Program-made: the position numbers and the translations under genes | Source of the DNA: Verrucomicrobiota bacterium | Lineage (GTDB): Bacteria > Verrucomicrobiota > Verrucomicrobiia > Opitutales > Opitutaceae | Reading direction: 5' to 3' | Length of the DNA stretch: 32,643 nucleotides | Assembly (NCBI GenBank): GCA_023433275.1 | Contig: JAEZDN010000085.1 | Location: 1-32,643, forward strand | Shown here: piece by piece, positions 15,467 through 22,911 of the stretch | Layout of the letters: every line of letters begins with the position of its first letter | Position numbering within the stretch: the stretch's first letter is position 1 | The notes under the pieces: generated by a model | What the model was told of the DNA's origin: nothing | The model's database searches: none | What the model saw: only the letters and a program-made list of their open reading frames with translations

Positions 15467-16147
15467 ATGAACCACCCCCGCTCCCTTCGCTCCCTCTGGC
15501 TACGTGTCCTTCTGCTCGCCTCCCTCCTGCTCCCGGCGGCCGCGATCCAGGCGGCGACCGAGCGTTGGGCCAAGGAAATCGATGCGCTGACCGCCGCCGA
15601 CGCCACCAACCCGCCCCCCGCGGGCGGCGTCGTCTTCGTGGGCAGCTCCTCGATCCGCATGTGGAACACCCTGGCGACGGATTTCCCCGGCGTCGCCACG
15701 ATCAACCGCGGGTTCGGCGGTTCCCAACTGGCCGACAGCGTCCAGTATCTCGATCGCATCGTCCTGCCCTACCGCCCGCGCGCCGTTGTGCTCTTCGCCG
15801 GCAGCAACGACATCGCCAGCGGCAAGACCCCCGCGCAGGTGGCGGCCGACTTCAAGGCCTTCCGCACCCGCCTGCACGCCGCGCTGCCCGAGACCAAACT
15901 ATTCTTCCTGTCCATCAACCCGGCTCCGTCGCGCGCCAAGATTCATGACCAGTTCGCCGAGGCCAACGCCCTGATCGAGGCGGACTGCGCTTCCGACCCG
16001 CGCTGCACCTACGTCGACATCGCCACGCCCATGCTCGACGCCAGCGGCGGCACCCGGCCCGAGCTTTTCCTCAAGGACCAGTTGCACATGAACGCCGACG
16101 GTTACGCCATTTGGAAACGCGTGCTAGCCCCCTACCTGAAACCGTAG
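15467..16147 (+). CDS. Secreted SGNH/GDSL-family hydrolase
   Basis: A 226-residue exported esterase-type protein. A Sec signal occupies about residues 1-29 (LWLRVLLLASLLLPAAAIQA). SGNH blocks follow: block I VFVGSSSIR with nucleophile probably Ser61, block II NRGFGGS (Gly85), block III GSND with Asn114, and block V DQLHMNADGY with Asp204 and His207. All catalytic residues are present, so it should be active. Close relatives include platelet-activating-factor acetylhydrolase-like and carbohydrate-esterase-like proteins, so deacetylation of an envelope or environmental polysaccharide is possible but not shown. The ATG at 15467 directly precedes the signal peptide; the longer upstream frame overlaps the serA start region and is unlikely. 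Confidence 0.88.
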   Translation: MNHPRSLRSLWLRVLLLASLLLPAAAIQAATERWAKEIDALTAADATNPPPAGGVVFVGSSSIRMWNTLATDFPGVATINRGFGGSQLADSVQYLDRIVLPYRPRAVVLFAGSNDIASGKTPAQVAADFKAFRTRLHAALPETKLFFLSINPAPSRAKIHDQFAEANALIEADCASDPRCTYVDIATPMLDASGGTRPELFLKDQLHMNADGYAIWKRVLAPYLKP

Positions 16148-16154
16148 TTCCGCC

Positions 16155-16181
16155 CTTGCAGGATCCTGTTTACCGGCGATC
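16155..16181 (+). repeat. Degraded GTAG-type REP element
   Basis: CTTGCAGGATCCTGTTTACC then GGCGATC aligns base for base with the intact element at 6855-6880 (CTTGTAGGAGCCTGCTCGCA then GGCGATC) apart from six substitutions that break the palindrome. It fills most of the gap between the SGNH gene and the HD gene. Confidence 0.55.
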
Positions 16182-16214
16182 GGGGACCTCCGCTTCCTCC
16201 CACAGCCCGCCTCC

Positions 16215-16829
16215 ATGAAACTCCCCTCCGCCGAGCGCCTGCGCCGCCAGATCGCCTTCATCACCGAGGTCGACAAGCTGAAGGAAATATTCCGGCAGAC
16301 CATTCTCACCCAGAGCCGCCGGGCCGAGAACAGCGCCGAGCACTCCTGGCATTTCGCGCTCATGATCATCGTGCTCGCGGAGCACTCCAACCATCAGCCC
16401 CTCGACGTCCTGCGCATCCTCAAGATGGTCCTGATCCATGACCTCGTGGAAATCGATGCCGGCGACACCTTCGCGTACGACACCAAGAACATGGCCGACC
16501 AGCATGCCCGCGAGGCTGTGGCCGCCTCCCGCATCTTCGGGTTGCTGCCGCCGGACCAGGCCGAGGAGTTTCGCGCGCTGTGGGACGAGTTCGAGGCCCG
16601 GGCCACGCCCGAGGCGCGCTTTGCCGCCGCGTGCGATCGCTTCCACCCGATGCTTCTCAATTGCCTCACGGACGGCCATGCCTGGCAAAAACACGGCATC
16701 ACCCACGACCGCGTCCGCGCCCGCAACGCCCATGTGGCCGAGGGCTCGCAGGCCATTTGGGAATACGCCGTCCAGATGATCGACGACGCCGTAACCAAGG
16801 GCCACCTGGCGCCCGCCCCGAAAGAGTAA
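16215..16829 (+). CDS. HD-domain phosphohydrolase (HDDC2 / YfbR-like)
   Basis: A 204-residue cytosolic protein of the HD superfamily. Metal ligands are visible in RAENSAEHSWHFA (His about 44) and LIHDLVEIDAGDT (His-Asp about 75-76), followed by the conserved acidic/Thr segment typical of the HDDC2/YfbR 5'-deoxynucleotidase-type group. A third conserved Asp probably lies in AACDRFHPMLLN (about residue 140). Relatives hydrolyse deoxynucleoside monophosphates; substrate here is inferred. It lies in a co-directional run (SGNH hydrolase, this gene, GNAT gene) with 67- and 111-base gaps, so co-transcription is uncertain. Start ATG at 16215; no Shine-Dalgarno. Confidence 0.88.
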   Translation: MKLPSAERLRRQIAFITEVDKLKEIFRQTILTQSRRAENSAEHSWHFALMIIVLAEHSNHQPLDVLRILKMVLIHDLVEIDAGDTFAYDTKNMADQHAREAVAASRIFGLLPPDQAEEFRALWDEFEARATPEARFAAACDRFHPMLLNCLTDGHAWQKHGITHDRVRARNAHVAEGSQAIWEYAVQMIDDAVTKGHLAPAPKE

Positions 16830-16940
16830 CGGCGTTCCCGCAGGGGGCGCCGGTCCTATTGCCGGAGTTTCGGACGCGACGCGCATTCCCGCTCGAACTT
16901 ACCCGCGACCGCGTCCATACCAGCGTCCACCGCTCCCACC

Positions 16941-17426
16941 ATGCTCCGCCCCGCCACGCCCGCCGACGCCGCCGGCATCGCCGCGATCTACAATCATTAC
17001 GTCACGCACACGATCGTCACGTTCGAGGAGGAAGTCATCACCCGGAAGGAGATGGCCCAACGGATTTCCGAGGTCCGCGACGCCGGCCGCCCCTGGTTCG
17101 TGTGGGAGGAAAACCAGCGCATCCTCGGCTACAGTTACGCGAACGCCTGGAAATCCCGCTGCTCCTATCGCTTCTCCCTCGAGACCACCGTCTATCTCGA
17201 TCCGACGGCCACGCGCCGCGGGCTAGGCACACAGCTTTATACCGCGTTGATCGATGCGCTGCGCCCGACCAAGACGCATGCCCTGATCGGCGGCATCGCG
17301 CTTCCCAATGCCGGCAGCGTCGCCCTCCACGAAAAACTCGGATTCCAAAAAGTCGCCCACTTCAAGGAGGTCGGCTGGAAATTCGATCAGTGGATCGACG
17401 TCGGCTATTGGCAACTGGTGCTGTAG
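16941..17426 (+). CDS. GNAT acetyltransferase, phosphinothricin/methionine-sulfoximine type
   Basis: A 161-residue N-acetyltransferase of the Pat/Bar/MddA group. Family hallmarks run the full length: MLRPATPADAAGIAAIYNHYV, an acidic TFEEE segment, GYSYANAWKSRCSYRFS (substrate-facing), the ETTVYLDP strand, the acetyl-CoA loop RRGLGTQLY (about 94-102), and the C-terminal LHEKLGFQKVAHFKEVGWKF. Members acetylate L-phosphinothricin or methionine sulfone/sulfoximine analogues; the native role is probably detoxification of amino-acid analogues. Substrate is inferred from family. Single gene between the HD gene and the convergent dgt gene. Confidence 0.9.
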   Translation: MLRPATPADAAGIAAIYNHYVTHTIVTFEEEVITRKEMAQRISEVRDAGRPWFVWEENQRILGYSYANAWKSRCSYRFSLETTVYLDPTATRRGLGTQLYTALIDALRPTKTHALIGGIALPNAGSVALHEKLGFQKVAHFKEVGWKFDQWIDVGYWQLVL

Positions 17427-17447
17427 CGTCCGACGCCCCTGGTTCCG

Positions 17448-17473
17448 GTAGGGGCCGACCTCGCGTCGGGCCT
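17448..17473 (+). repeat. GTAG-led REP-like palindrome
   Basis: GTAGG (17448-17452), then GGCCGAC, loop CTCGC, GTCGGGCC: a near-perfect stem with one bulge. It lies between the convergent GNAT and dgt genes. Confidence 0.6.
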
Positions 17474-17547
17474 GCTCCGCTTCCCTAACCAGCGTCGATC
17501 CTTCCAGTCGCCGAAACCCCGCTGGCGCGGCCCGCCACCCCGCCCGC

Positions 17548-18819
17548 TCAGCTCAAATCCCGAAACGATCCAAACTCCGGATCGAACAACCGACGGTAGG
17601 TTCGCACCACCATGCCGTCCGTCTGGCCGGCGAGGAAATCGCAAATCCGGCGCGCCTTCCCATCCTGGCTTCGCTCGGCCTCGATCAACCGGCTGACGTT
17701 CGCCGGCAGGATGTGGATCACGCGCTCGTTGCGCTGCGCGTAGTTTTCCCAGATCGCGTTGAACAACGCATTGATGATCACGCGCGCCTTGTGCTCGAGC
17801 TGCTCGAGTTGCGGGCTCTCGAAGATGATGTCGTTGGCCATCTTCTTGAAAAAATCCGCCTCGCCGCGCGCCGCCGGGTCGATCGTCAGCTCGAATGCGT
17901 AGCGATTCGTCTTTTCCGACATGAAGTTCTCCCGCGGCTTGAGCCGGCAGGCCTGGATGAAATGGCCGATCTTTTTCGAAAACGTGTTTTCGAGCCGATC
18001 CTTCCGCACCGCGTCGAAGAACGAGTCCAGATGCCGCTGCTCGAGCGCGCCGATCACCTCGCCGCCCGCCCACCGCTCGACGCGCTCCACCGTCAGGAAA
18101 CCCGCGCGCACGCCGTCCACGATGTCATTGAGGGAATACGCCGCATCGTCCGCCCAGTCCATGATCTGGCATTCGACGCTCTTGAAATCGTTCAACGCCT
18201 CCCCGCGCATGAGCGGCCCCGGGATCCGCGCGCCCCCGAAAACCCACTCCCGCACCGGCGCCTGCGTGTCGTAGATGAAATGATTCAGCGGCGGCGTGGC
18301 GAACTCGGTGTACAGCTTCTTGTACTTCAGCACGCCGTCGAGCAGCGCGCGCGTGGGCTGCATGCCCTTCACGCCCGACTCGTTCTGATAAATTGTCTCG
18401 CAGAGCAGGTGCAACGTCTGCGCGTTGCCCTCGAACCCGCCGCGCCGCTTCATCAGTTCCTGGAGCGTGCGCTCGCCACTGTGGCCGAAGGGCGGATGCC
18501 CCATGTCGTGCGACAGGCTGCTCGCCTCCACCAGATCCGGATCGATGAAGAAATCGTCGCTGAGCGGGTCCCCCCGGCTGAGCAGCCACGCGCAAATCGA
18601 CCGACCGATCTGCGCGACCTCCATGGAGTGCGTGAGCCGCGTGCGGTAGAAATCGTATTCCCCGCTCAGGAAAACCTGGGTCTTCGACTGCAGCTTCCGG
18701 AACGCATGCGCGTGGATGATCCGGTCGCGGTCAATCTGGAACGGGCTGCGGTAGTCGGGCTTCCGACTGCTGCCCCACTCCTGCATATCGAAGGCGTTGT
18801 AGAATCGGTTTTTCGGCAT
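17548..18819 (-). CDS. dgt: dGTP triphosphohydrolase-like protein
   Basis: A 423-residue HD-superfamily enzyme of the dGTPase/SAMHD1-like group, hydrolysing deoxynucleoside triphosphates to deoxynucleoside plus triphosphate. The N terminus has DYRSPFQIDRDRIIHAHAFR and LQSKTQVF, the standard opening of bacterial dGTPases. Metal ligands appear in TRLTHSMEVAQIGR (His about 70) and SLSHDMGHPPFGHSGE (His-Asp about 114-115). A later MDWADDAAYSLNDIVDG segment supplies the final Asp. The shorter length relative to E. coli Dgt (~505) fits the type 2 dGTPase-like proteins, some of which act on several dNTPs. The ATG at 18819 (MPKNRFYNAF) is preferred over an upstream in-frame codon at 18849. Confidence 0.92.
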   Translation of the reverse strand: MPKNRFYNAFDMQEWGSSRKPDYRSPFQIDRDRIIHAHAFRKLQSKTQVFLSGEYDFYRTRLTHSMEVAQIGRSICAWLLSRGDPLSDDFFIDPDLVEASSLSHDMGHPPFGHSGERTLQELMKRRGGFEGNAQTLHLLCETIYQNESGVKGMQPTRALLDGVLKYKKLYTEFATPPLNHFIYDTQAPVREWVFGGARIPGPLMRGEALNDFKSVECQIMDWADDAAYSLNDIVDGVRAGFLTVERVERWAGGEVIGALEQRHLDSFFDAVRKDRLENTFSKKIGHFIQACRLKPRENFMSEKTNRYAFELTIDPAARGEADFFKKMANDIIFESPQLEQLEHKARVIINALFNAIWENYAQRNERVIHILPANVSRLIEAERSQDGKARRICDFLAGQTDGMVVRTYRRLFDPEFGSFRDLS

Positions 18820-18882
18820 TGGGCGAACGCGCACCAAAGCAGGTGCCAAGCCGCGAAGCCAGCCTTATGGACACCCGCGAGG

Positions 18883-18899
18883 GCCGGTCTCCGACCGGC
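18883..18899. repeat. Short perfect palindrome between dgt and ydbL
   Basis: GCCGGTC-TCC-GACCGGC, a 7-base-pair stem, preceded by CACCCGCGAGG. It lies in the 132-base gap downstream of ydbL and upstream of dgt. No T tract on either strand, so a terminator is not supported; it resembles the REP-like hairpins. Confidence 0.5.
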
Positions 18900-18951
18900 T
18901 TCCGACCCGCGTGGCTGGCCAGTCAAAGCCTGGCCCCACCTCGTCACCGCC

Positions 18952-19326
18952 TCACTTCTTCTTCCAGGCCCCGGAGGCGTCCTGCACCCACACGCCCCCC
19001 CGGCTGTTGCCCGCGATCTGCTTGGCGCGCGCGCGGCCGACGGAGTCCGCCGTGGCGCCCGTCTCCTTTGCGATCAAGGCGTACACCGCTTCCCGATCGC
19101 GGTTCTCCTCGGAAACCACGGCGCTGGCATCGGCTCCGCCACTGCCCCGCACCTCGAGGAAACCGCGGTTGTTCTCCCCCACGGCCTCGGCGGTTTTGAG
19201 GCGGTCGATGGCCGGCAGGCGCTGTTCCATGCGGCGGCGGATGTCCGCGGCATTTTCGGCGGCAAACGCCGTGACGACCCCGATACAGAGGCTGGCAAAC
19301 AGGAGAATGAAACGAAGACGGTTCAT
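18952..19326 (-). CDS. ydbL: YdbL-like periplasmic DUF1318 protein
   Basis: A 124-residue exported protein. Sec signal at 1-22 (MNRLRFILLFASLCIGVVTA then FA). The mature part matches the YdbL/DUF1318 family: an N-terminal helix, a NNRGFLEVRG segment, ENRDREAVYALIAKETG (about 72-88), VGRARAKQIA, and a closing GVWVQDASGAWKKK that parallels the end of E. coli YdbL (Y-V-Q-x-x-x-G-x-W). It is the third gene of ydbH-ynbE-ydbL, 5 bases after ynbE, in the same order as in E. coli. There YdbL is thought to modulate the YdbH-YnbE complex. Function here is inferred from that context. Confidence 0.88.
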   Translation of the reverse strand: MNRLRFILLFASLCIGVVTAFAAENAADIRRRMEQRLPAIDRLKTAEAVGENNRGFLEVRGSGGADASAVVSEENRDREAVYALIAKETGATADSVGRARAKQIAGNSRGGVWVQDASGAWKKK

Positions 19327-19331
19327 GGCGT

Positions 19332-19529
19332 TCAGGATTTGGAGGGTTCGATGGTCGAGGACTTTTCGTCGAGGTCGCCGAAGAAATCATCGAGGGCGCG
19401 CTCGACGCGGACGTTGACGTCGACGGTGATGTGGATCGGCTTCACCTCAATGGGCTCGGTTTTGACGTTGAGGCATCCGCCCAACAGGAGCGGCACGAGG
19501 GTGGCGGCAAAGGCGGTGCGGAGTTGCAT
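19332..19529 (-). CDS. ynbE: YnbE-like small outer-membrane lipoprotein
   Basis: A 65-residue lipoprotein. Signal peptide with lipobox LLLGGC places the lipidated Cys at about residue 19. The short mature part has the family core EPIEVKPIHITVDVNVRVER, close to the E. coli YnbE pattern of EPI-x-I-N-M-N-V-K-I-x-H. In E. coli, YnbE sits in the outer membrane and stacks by beta-strand addition onto the C terminus of inner-membrane YdbH to complete an intermembrane phospholipid bridge. It lies 51 bases after ydbH and 5 before ydbL, so the three form one transcription unit. The acidic Ser/Lys tail (DDFFGDLDEKSST) is longer than in E. coli. Confidence 0.88.
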   Translation of the reverse strand: MQLRTAFAATLVPLLLGGCLNVKTEPIEVKPIHITVDVNVRVERALDDFFGDLDEKSSTIEPSKS

Positions 19530-19580
19530 GGGGGTGGAAGATTAGTCAGCGACGGCGGGACGAGGTTGCGCGTTCGCTTA

Positions 19581-21053
19581 TTATTTTCCAGCCCCGATGC
19601 TGAGCCGCGAATCCAACCCCATGTTGATCAGCTTCTCGATCGGGCCGTTCACATTCAAATCCAGCCGCACGGGCGCCTTCACTTCCGGGTCGACCGGTTC
19701 GCCCTTCAGGTGCAATTGCGCCGACCGACCCGCCGGCACGTCCGGGGGCCGGATGTCGAGCCGCAGTTCGCTGATCCTTAATTTCAGGAGGCCGGATTCG
19801 ATTCTCTGCAACACGGTATAACGGGGATTGCCCGGCGCCACGCCGCCCGTGAGCAGCCCCTTCGCCTTGAAGGCAATCTCCGCGGGGACGCCAGGCTGGA
19901 GCGCGAGCCAGCCCGTCCCGAATCGCAGCCCTTCCTCGTCAAAGCGCACGGGGACGCGTCCGTTGACCCGCCCCGTGGCCTGCGCCGGCAGGTCCTCGGT
20001 CAGGGCCATCACCTCCTCAATGCTGATGCCCTCCGCGAGCAACACGGCATCGATGGCGGCCTCGCTCGGCACCAGCACGAACGGCTCGGCCGTCACGTGC
20101 CCGCCCAACGCCCGCACCGCCGCGCGCGATACCGCAATGCGATCGGTGCCTTCCAAAGCAAAAACCGCGGCCAGGTCCCCGAACGTGAGTTCCCCGGTCC
20201 GCACTTCCCTTGCCCGCACCGAGCTCGGCGCCGTCTGCACCTCCACCAGGTCCGTGAAGTCCAACTCCGCCTCGATGCCCTCGGCGGCGATGTCACCCGC
20301 GGCCGATGAAACACTTCCCTCCCGTAATCGCACCTGGCCACGCGCCACCAGGCCGTCATCTGCCATTCGTCCTTCCACCGCCCCGCTCACCTTGCCGGCG
20401 ATTTTCCAATCCCCATCCGGCATCGGCGCCACCGCACGCACGAAGGCCTCCCACGGCGCAAAATCCAGCGCCAGTTCCGGCACCCTGAATTCCAACTCGC
20501 CGCTCGAAAGCTCATAGCTGGCCTCCCCCGCCAAGGTCAGACCCGGTCCCGCAACGGTCGTCTGCGCCTTCCACTTTCCGTGCGCGTCTGGCCGCGCCAC
20601 GATCGTCACGGCGAGCGCCTGGTCCTCGGCCCCGGCCGCCTGGATCACCAGCTGGCCATCGAGGGAAAACTCGTCCAGCGGCAGCCGCGTCGGTCTCGCC
20701 TTTTTCTCCGGCGACGGGTCCGTCCGGGCCTCGTCAATCTTCACCGGCACCCGCGCGCCCTCCACGCGCAACGTGCCCAGCGAAGCCATCCACCACCGCG
20801 CGCGCTCGACGGAGACCCGGCCGGCCGATAGCGGCTGCAACCCCATCTTCAGGTCGAGATCCTCGACCACCACGAGCCGGGGCGACGCTTTCGTTACTTG
20901 AAACTGGACCTCCGTCGCGCCGGCCTCGCGCAACGCCGTCGCGATCGCCATCTTCGCCAAAACAAAACGCGCCGCCCACGCCGTCGCCAAAAGCACGACC
21001 CCCAGCGCTAGGGCGCCGATCAGGAAGGGATGCTTTTTCCAAACGAAGGCCAT
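19581..21053 (-). CDS. ydbH: YdbH-like AsmA-family intermembrane phospholipid transport protein
   Basis: A 490-residue inner-membrane-anchored, mostly beta protein. One N-terminal transmembrane helix (about 11-31, LIGALALGVVLLATAWAARF) precedes a long periplasmic part full of alternating hydrophobic strands, as in the hydrophobic-groove bridges TamB, YhdP and YdbH. The C-terminal YdbH hallmark includes GGHVTAEPF (about 310-318), the GRVNGRVPVRF segment, IAFKAKGLLTGG and a final LDLNVNGPIEKLINMG. It is clearly shorter than E. coli YdbH (~880), so a shorter groove, or a different span, is implied. Its place at the head of a ydbH-ynbE-ydbL operon is the strongest support. Sequence similarity to the solitary gene at 22912-24354 is evident. 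Expected role: passive phospholipid movement between membranes with YnbE (inference). Confidence 0.87.
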   Translation of the reverse strand: MAFVWKKHPFLIGALALGVVLLATAWAARFVLAKMAIATALREAGATEVQFQVTKASPRLVVVEDLDLKMGLQPLSAGRVSVERARWWMASLGTLRVEGARVPVKIDEARTDPSPEKKARPTRLPLDEFSLDGQLVIQAAGAEDQALAVTIVARPDAHGKWKAQTTVAGPGLTLAGEASYELSSGELEFRVPELALDFAPWEAFVRAVAPMPDGDWKIAGKVSGAVEGRMADDGLVARGQVRLREGSVSSAAGDIAAEGIEAELDFTDLVEVQTAPSSVRAREVRTGELTFGDLAAVFALEGTDRIAVSRAAVRALGGHVTAEPFVLVPSEAAIDAVLLAEGISIEEVMALTEDLPAQATGRVNGRVPVRFDEEGLRFGTGWLALQPGVPAEIAFKAKGLLTGGVAPGNPRYTVLQRIESGLLKLRISELRLDIRPPDVPAGRSAQLHLKGEPVDPEVKAPVRLDLNVNGPIEKLINMGLDSRLSIGAGK

Positions 21054-21214
21054 GCAAGTGGAGCGACCGCGGCGGAGATCGAAAGTTCACCCCCACGAAC
21101 CAGGCCAGCATGCATCCGACCCGGACAATGTCCCGCCGAAATACCTTCCCGCTGATCCGACGCTCCGGGAGAATCGTCTGTGCGTCGGCACCTGATTGAA
21201 CCAGAATGCGCGCC

Positions 21215-21598
21215 ATGACCGACCCCCTCGACCCCGTGTCCGTGGTCCAGCGCCAGCTCGACGCCTACAACGCGCGCGATATTCCCACGCTGCTCGCCAT
21301 CTATGCCGAGGACGCCGAGCTCTACGAGCACCCGTCGACGCTGCTCGCCCGCGGTTCCGCGGCCCTCCGTGAGCGCTTCGCCGTGCGCTTCCAGGAACCC
21401 AACCTCCACGCCCGCCTCCTCAATCGCATTGTGACCGCCGCGACCGTCATCGATCACGAATCAATCACCCGAACCTTCCCCGAGGGCGTCGGCACCCAGG
21501 AGCTCACCATGATTTATGAAGTGAAGTCCGGCCGCATCACCCGCGCGTGGACCATCGTGGGCCGAAAGGAACTGAACGTCCCCGCAGCCGGCCGCTGA
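21215..21598 (+). CDS. SnoaL-like / NTF2-fold protein
   Basis: A 127-residue protein with the cone-shaped NTF2/SnoaL fold pattern: VVQRQLDAYNARDIPTLLAI, then AEDAELYEHPSTLLARGSAA and RERFAVRFQEPNLHARLLNR, ending in strands LTMIYEVKSGRITRAWTIVG. Members range from ketosteroid isomerase-like enzymes to ligand-binding stress proteins, so no reaction can be assigned. No signal peptide, so cytoplasmic. The ATG at 21215 (MTDPLDPVSVVQ) is chosen; an in-frame ATG at 21206 adds three residues and cannot be excluded. Divergent from ydbH with a gap of about 150 bases. Confidence 0.85.
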   Translation: MTDPLDPVSVVQRQLDAYNARDIPTLLAIYAEDAELYEHPSTLLARGSAALRERFAVRFQEPNLHARLLNRIVTAATVIDHESITRTFPEGVGTQELTMIYEVKSGRITRAWTIVGRKELNVPAAGR

Positions 21599-21723
21599 CC
21601 ACCTAGTATTGCCGAGCGGGAGGGCGATGCACCTCATAGACCCAACCGACTCGCGCCTCGCCGGCGGCGCCAGCGCTCGCCGTGCTTGTCTTCGCTCCAG
21701 ACGTGCCACAGTCTTCACCCGTC

Positions 21724-22134
21724 ATGAAACCCTCACCCGCACTTCCTCGCAGCCGCGCGCTCCTCGCACTGGCCTGCTTGCTTGGTCTCGCCACGCTCAC
21801 CATCACGGCGCTCGCCGCCAGCGACGCCCTTGTGCTCGAGCCCCGGGCGGAAAAAGCCCTGCCCTTGGTGGCCACGTTTGAAAAAGCCGAAAGCACCGAG
21901 GGCACCCCCTTCGTGCTGAAGCTCAAGAACGACTCCCAGGACACCCTCAAGGTCAGCGGCAAGGTGCTCCTCAGTGTGGTCCACCATGCCATGGACAAGG
22001 CGCGCAACGTGCCCGAGCAGACGCTCGCCGCCGGACAGGTGATGACCGTCGGCCAGCTTTCCGCCGATGATCGCGTGGTCCTCACGGCCCCCGGCTACGC
22101 GCCGCTGGAGGTGAAGGTGCCGTTCAAACTCTGA
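21724..22134 (+). CDS. Small secreted protein of unknown function
   Basis: A 136-residue exported protein that I do not recognise. Sec signal at about 1-30 (LLALACLLGLATLTITALAA). The mature part looks like a single immunoglobulin-like beta-sandwich: FEKAESTEGTPFVLKLKNDS, DTLKVSGKVLLSVV, AAGQVMTVGQLSADDRVVLT and a terminal GYAPLEVKVPFKL. The pattern of a binding or cell-surface domain is inferred only. The ATG at 21724 begins the signal peptide; an in-frame upstream extension to 21682 spoils it. A strong terminator follows at 22176-22200, isolating it from the next gene. Confidence 0.75.
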   Translation: MKPSPALPRSRALLALACLLGLATLTITALAASDALVLEPRAEKALPLVATFEKAESTEGTPFVLKLKNDSQDTLKVSGKVLLSVVHHAMDKARNVPEQTLAAGQVMTVGQLSADDRVVLTAPGYAPLEVKVPFKL

Positions 22135-22175
22135 ACGCGCTCCCGAATCAGGGACTATCCGAGATTTCCAAGATT

Positions 22176-22200
22176 GCGCGCCCCCGCGGCGCGCTTTTTT
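22176..22200 (+). terminator. Rho-independent terminator of the secreted-protein gene
   Basis: Stem GCGCGCC (22176-22182), loop CCCGC, GGCGCGC (22188-22194), then TTTTTT (22195-22200). It ends 42-66 bases after the stop and only 9 bases before the next ATG. Confidence 0.9.
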
Positions 22201-22208
22201 GTGCCCTC

Positions 22209-22856
22209 ATGAAAACCACCCGTTCCGTCGCCCTGCTCATCTCGACGGCCCTGTTGCTCGCCGTCCTGCCCGCGCTGGCCGCCGGCAAATCCAAGGAGAA
22301 GGAAAAGGCGAAAGCCCCCGACCTCACGCTCGAGGATGTGATCTTCGACGCCAAGTACCTCAAACAATTGCTCGGGGCCAAGACGCTCGTCGCCCCCACC
22401 GAAAAGTCGGGCACCATCCCCACCGAAGCCATCAGCAAGGCGGGCCTCGATGAGAAGACCCAGGTTTTCCTGCTCCCGGACGAGGCCACCAAGCCGGTGC
22501 TGAAATCATCCTTCGCCCCGACCTACCCGCAAAGCCTTCGACTCAAGCGCGACCCGATCAAGGCGAAGTTCCTCCTGTTCGTCGGCGCCGACGGCAACGT
22601 GAAGGGCCTTTATTGCTACGAAACCAACGACCAGGTATTCGCCATCGCAACGGCCGACGCCGTGATCAAGTGGCGGTATTCGCCCGCGAAACTCGGCGCG
22701 ACCGCTGTGCCCGTCGTGGTTCCCTTCGAGATGGATTTCTCCGAGTCGCTCGCCGCCATCGGCATTTTCAATGGGGGCAAGCCGCCGATTTCCCTCCGCG
22801 GCGAACCCGCTCCTCCGCCCCCCATCGGCAAGCCCGGCAGCATCGGCCCGCGCTGA
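22209..22856 (+). CDS. Secreted TonB C-terminal-domain-like protein without a membrane anchor
   Basis: A 215-residue exported protein. A Sec signal with alanine-type cleavage (LLISTALLLAVLPALAAG, about 1-26) is followed by a Lys/Glu-rich linker. The C-terminal half has a TonB_C-like fold pattern: FAPTYPQSLRLKRDPIKAKF, LLFVGADGNVKGLYCYET and FAIATADAVIKWRYSPAKLG, ending VPVVVPFEMDF. It closes with a Pro/Gly-rich tail. Classical TonB has a transmembrane helix and a proline-rich spacer to reach outer-membrane receptors; here the only hydrophobic segment looks like a cleavable signal, and no exbB/exbD is nearby. A direct energy-transduction role is therefore doubtful. Transcription starts very close to the ATG, since a terminator ends at 22200. 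Domain call moderate, function unknown. Confidence 0.78.
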   Translation: MKTTRSVALLISTALLLAVLPALAAGKSKEKEKAKAPDLTLEDVIFDAKYLKQLLGAKTLVAPTEKSGTIPTEAISKAGLDEKTQVFLLPDEATKPVLKSSFAPTYPQSLRLKRDPIKAKFLLFVGADGNVKGLYCYETNDQVFAIATADAVIKWRYSPAKLGATAVPVVVPFEMDFSESLAAIGIFNGGKPPISLRGEPAPPPPIGKPGSIGPR

Positions 22857-22911
22857 CGCCGCGCACCCGTTCGGGCGCGATGCCACCGCGTCCAACTTCA
22901 CGCGTATCCGG

